A stretch of 64,000 bases of DNA from Adiantum capillus-veneris (Eukaryota; Streptophyta; Polypodiopsida; Polypodiales; Pteridaceae), in the NCBI GenBank assembly GCA_014529385.2, contig CM043959.1, positions 48,115,928 to 48,179,927 of the forward strand. The letters run 5' to 3'. Under the pieces are notes generated by a model. It did no database searches and had not been told where the DNA came from. It saw nothing but the letters and a program-made list of their open reading frames with translations. Below, piece by piece: positions 61,701 through 64,000 of the stretch (the first letter of the stretch is position 1; every line of letters begins with the position of its first letter). The translations under genes were made by a program, and so were the position numbers.

Positions 61701-62289
61701 CTCTCCTTTGGGGTGGTTTTGTGCGTTGACATTCATCACATTGTTTGACATATGTCGCTGCATCCATGAATAGGGTTGGCCACCATATGCATGAGTGTAG
61801 CACAAGCCTTGCCATTTTATCAGCAGAGAAATGTCCCCCCGGGTTTTCCTTAGTGTGCTTGATCTAGGATGACATAATATTTGCTTTCTGTAGCACACAG
61901 CCGTAATTTTTTGTCCTTTCCCCACCTATAAAATTGGTTGGCAATGAGAAGATAGTGTTTGGCCTCTTCTTTGACAGTTTTCATTCTTGCTTTGCCCCAT
62001 TCCGCTGGAAAGGTTTTGTTTTTTTAAGTATGAGAGCACTCCATTTAGGTGCTTGTACTACACGAAACATGCTGGCATGTTCCACTGGGGGTTGCATTAT
62101 ACAACTATCACAGAATTTTACATATTTATGGACACTGTATTCCATGTTTGGCCAATAGACACCTAGTATTTGTAACCGTTGGCCTATCTGTGTTTCACCA
62201 GTGTGAAATCCTGTATTTTGTATATGAGCTTGTTTGAGGTGGCTGAAAGCAAGGGATGGTGGTACAAAATTGGTTGTCCTTGACACCAC
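61701..62289 (-). pseudogene. element E tandem H2C2 modules
   Basis: First module (about 62250-62090): KQAHIQNTGFHTGETQ with two His six residues apart, LGVYWPNMEYSVHKYVKFCDSC with two Cys. Then a linker of about 60 codons, then the second module (about 61860-61720): QAH, then, after a one-base shift, GGHFSADKMARLVLHSCIWWPT and KQCDECQRT. The same arrangement occurs in element C. Confidence 0.75.
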
Positions 62290-62290
62290 C

Positions 62291-62483
62291 TAGGCTTGGT
62301 GGGTGTGGTAAGGAGAATCAAACCCAAGTAAAAGATGCAAAATTGAACAAAAAGGAGAAAAAATAAAATCAATTTCTTGGAGGCTTTATAATTTACTCTA
62401 CTTTATTCTTTTTTCTCAAAACGGGTTATAACAGATAAACCACGTGGGTGCAAGAAGTGGGGAAGGAGATTTGGCTGGCTGGA

Positions 62484-62515
<32 letters not shown>

Positions 62516-62516
62516 G

Positions 62517-62547
<31 letters not shown>

Positions 62548-62589
62548 TCACACACACACATTCTCTTTTTTGTTCTCTGTGGAGCACCC

Positions 62590-62671
<82 letters not shown>

Positions 62672-62682
62672 ACCATACAGCC
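62291..62682. other. spacer with CT/CA repeats before an ORF
   Basis: (CT)n near 62486-62530, (CA)n 62529-62559 and a long (CT)n 62592-62669. A motif CCACGTGGGTGCA (62439-62451) is like the repeated (CACG)GGGTGCAG motif of repeat R. Confidence 0.7.
62592..62669. repeat. (CT)n microsatellite
   Basis: 78 bases of CT, directly upstream of the 210-aa ORF. Confidence 0.97.
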
Positions 62683-63315
62683 ATGGTAGCGCAGGCCAGT
62701 ACCATATCTTCAGAGATGACGATGGATACTGAGAGTGATTCCTTCACCTATCTCGAGTCAAGGCTACCTGCATCTAGAGAGGGTGCTATGATGGAAACCA
62801 CGAGCATTCATGAACCTGTCAGCAACCAAGTATTTTTGCGGGACTATTGGGCACAAAAGAAGCGTGAGAAACAACACAAGGAGCGCAACCCTGCTAAGAG
62901 AGATGAACTTTCTACAACCAGATCAAGGAACAATATATGCAAAGCCATGGCTAGATGTTGGCGTCGGCAGACCCAAGGACTAACAACACTAGAACAACAA
63001 GAAATTCTAGAGGAGCTCATGCATCATCAGCCATTTTCCAAGTTGAGGAGTTTGGATGTGCAATTGAGTATTCTTTTCGGTGTTCGCAACACATTGACTC
63101 AGCTGAAAGTGCCACACTCTTCAACTGAGCTTTTTGTGAAGAGAACCTCTTTGACGATGATACGGAACAATGGTGATCATAGCATAACTACTGTGAACCA
63201 GTCCAAAATTGTTGTTGCCTTGCGTGTTCATCAACGTAATATAGCGGCAGCAAGCAGTCAACTGGGAATGAAAGATGAGGATGAAGTGTTTCCACTTAGT
63301 GCTTGTTACAGATAG
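62683..63315 (+). CDS. unassigned 210-aa ORF
   Basis: ATG at 62683, 14 bases after a long CT tract, which would form the 5' untranslated leader. The protein is not recognised. It has an acidic Ser/Thr-rich N-terminus (about 1-55, MTMDTESDSFTYLESR), a very basic middle (57-95, AQKKREKQHKERNPAKRDE, ARCWRRQT), then a predicted helical stretch (TLEQQEILEELMHHQPFSKLRSLDVQLSILFGVRNTL). The C-terminal part is unremarkable. The basic region could be a nuclear localisation or nucleic-acid binding segment. No zinc fingers, membrane segments or catalytic motifs. It could be a first exon of a host gene, a transposon ORF or a fortuitous ORF. The last few codons may be intron sequence. Confidence 0.4.
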   Translation: MVAQASTISSEMTMDTESDSFTYLESRLPASREGAMMETTSIHEPVSNQVFLRDYWAQKKREKQHKERNPAKRDELSTTRSRNNICKAMARCWRRQTQGLTTLEQQEILEELMHHQPFSKLRSLDVQLSILFGVRNTLTQLKVPHSSTELFVKRTSLTMIRNNGDHSITTVNQSKIVVALRVHQRNIAAASSQLGMKDEDEVFPLSACYR

Positions 63316-64000
63316 TTGCCTCTGCATACAAGTATCACAATCGAAACTAGAGATTTGGTGGCCGCTTTCTGGAAATCCCAGACAAGAATTTCTCCTAACA
63401 AAAGTGATATATGTAAGCACAAGATCGAGGCAAAATGTGTCATCAAACATCCCATACATCTTCTAGATGATTCTTAGGTAATATGTGTTGCCCACACTGT
63501 AATCCTTACTCGCCTTTTTACTCTTGGATTAACACAGAATACCACAACTTGTTAGCCAACAATCATTGTACGAATACTCAACTCCATAGTACCATTTCAA
63601 GCATGCCAAAATTTGACCAATTCCCAGCATGCCAAACCTAGTATCATTCTGGTACCAATTCCTACCTCAGGAGTACCCTATTTGAAGCTTCTCTAGATTC
63701 TGAATAGTACCAAACAGATGTATAGTACCATTGTTTGGTAGAAATGCTCCAAAGTAAAGATGCACAGTCCCAATTAGGTACTTTTTTGTATCTGGAAAGT
63801 TGTTATTTTGGAACTATGGATCCATTTTGTAGCTTTGCAGTATACAAAAAAATACCCAAATTGGTACTAGGTTTCCAAATTGGTACTATGCAGGGTACAG
63901 ACATGTACCCACTTTGGCACTAGGGATCATGTTTGATACTGTGAATTTAGGCTGGTACTATGCAATGTATAGAATTTGGTACTAGGGATATTGTTTGATA
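63316..64000. other. AT-rich region with GGTACTA/TAGTACC repeats
   Basis: From about 63580, short motifs GGTACTA, TAGTACC and variants recur in both orientations (for example 63586, 63647, 63737, 63862, 63880, 63953, 63977). This looks like the subterminal repeat region of a DNA transposon extending past the window. No gene. Confidence 0.5.

Larger units (their letters stand above)
61170..62290 (-). mobile_element. Ty3/gypsy element E fragment (C family)
   Basis: Minus-strand fragment with two tandem H2C2 modules and most of the integrase core. No LTR, gag or RT. Closely related to element C. It is cut by repeat R on one side and ends at non-coding sequence on the other. Confidence 0.8.

Overview
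This window is plant nuclear DNA made almost entirely of transposable elements, mostly nested and decayed Ty3/gypsy LTR retrotransposons. The evidence for a plant is the style of the elements: PBSs matching tRNA-Asp and tRNA-iMet, a Ty3/gypsy pol with an archaeal-type second RNase H, a Ty1/copia deletion derivative, long (CT)n tracts, and extra ORFs downstream of pol. A large, repeat-rich genome such as a fern is a guess only; the species cannot be told. I see no convincing ordinary host gene. The one unassigned ORF of some size outside a recognised element is at 62683-63315.

Layout. Element B1 (minus, 283-18290) is a decayed Ty3/gypsy copy split by the nearly intact element A (minus, 2938-16526). 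A has a 5-bp target duplication (GTTTG), a tRNA-Asp-type PBS, and one reading frame of about 3,170 codons (14907 down to 5395) cut by only four stops. Element B2 (plus, about 18340-26561) is a second copy of the B family, head to head with B1, with a very long extra ORF after pol and an LTR-like end. Element F (minus, about 26830-30860) is the 3' end of another element: extra ORF, PPT, LTR. From 30991 to 31994 a 22-bp palindrome recurs five times, mostly about 283 bp apart. Element C (minus, about 33740-40880) is a decayed relative of A. Element D (plus, about 41700-53231) is a Tat-like element with two RNase H domains, interrupted by a Ty1/copia deletion derivative (47417-51272, TSD TCATC). 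A 435-bp foldback element (43076-43510) lies in the D leader. A roughly 690-bp dispersed repeat occurs at 40880-41570 and again at 54385-61165, where it is split by a 6.1-kb element (54839-60925) whose terminal inverted repeats resemble the foldback's. Element E (minus, 61170-62290) is an integrase fragment of the C family. The right end holds a (CT)n tract, the 210-aa ORF, and an AT-rich segment with recurring GGTACTA/TAGTACC motifs.

The most interesting signals are architectural. (1) A and C both carry a second retropepsin-like domain after the integrase, with DTGA or DSGA, while the protease in the usual place reads DGGA or DNGA. (2) In both, this domain is followed by a tail of repeated W-x-P-K motifs. 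(3) C and E both carry two tandem H2C2 zinc-binding modules before the integrase core. (4) The 22-bp palindrome stays conserved inside strongly diverged roughly 283-bp repeats. All domain calls are by eye; no database search was possible.
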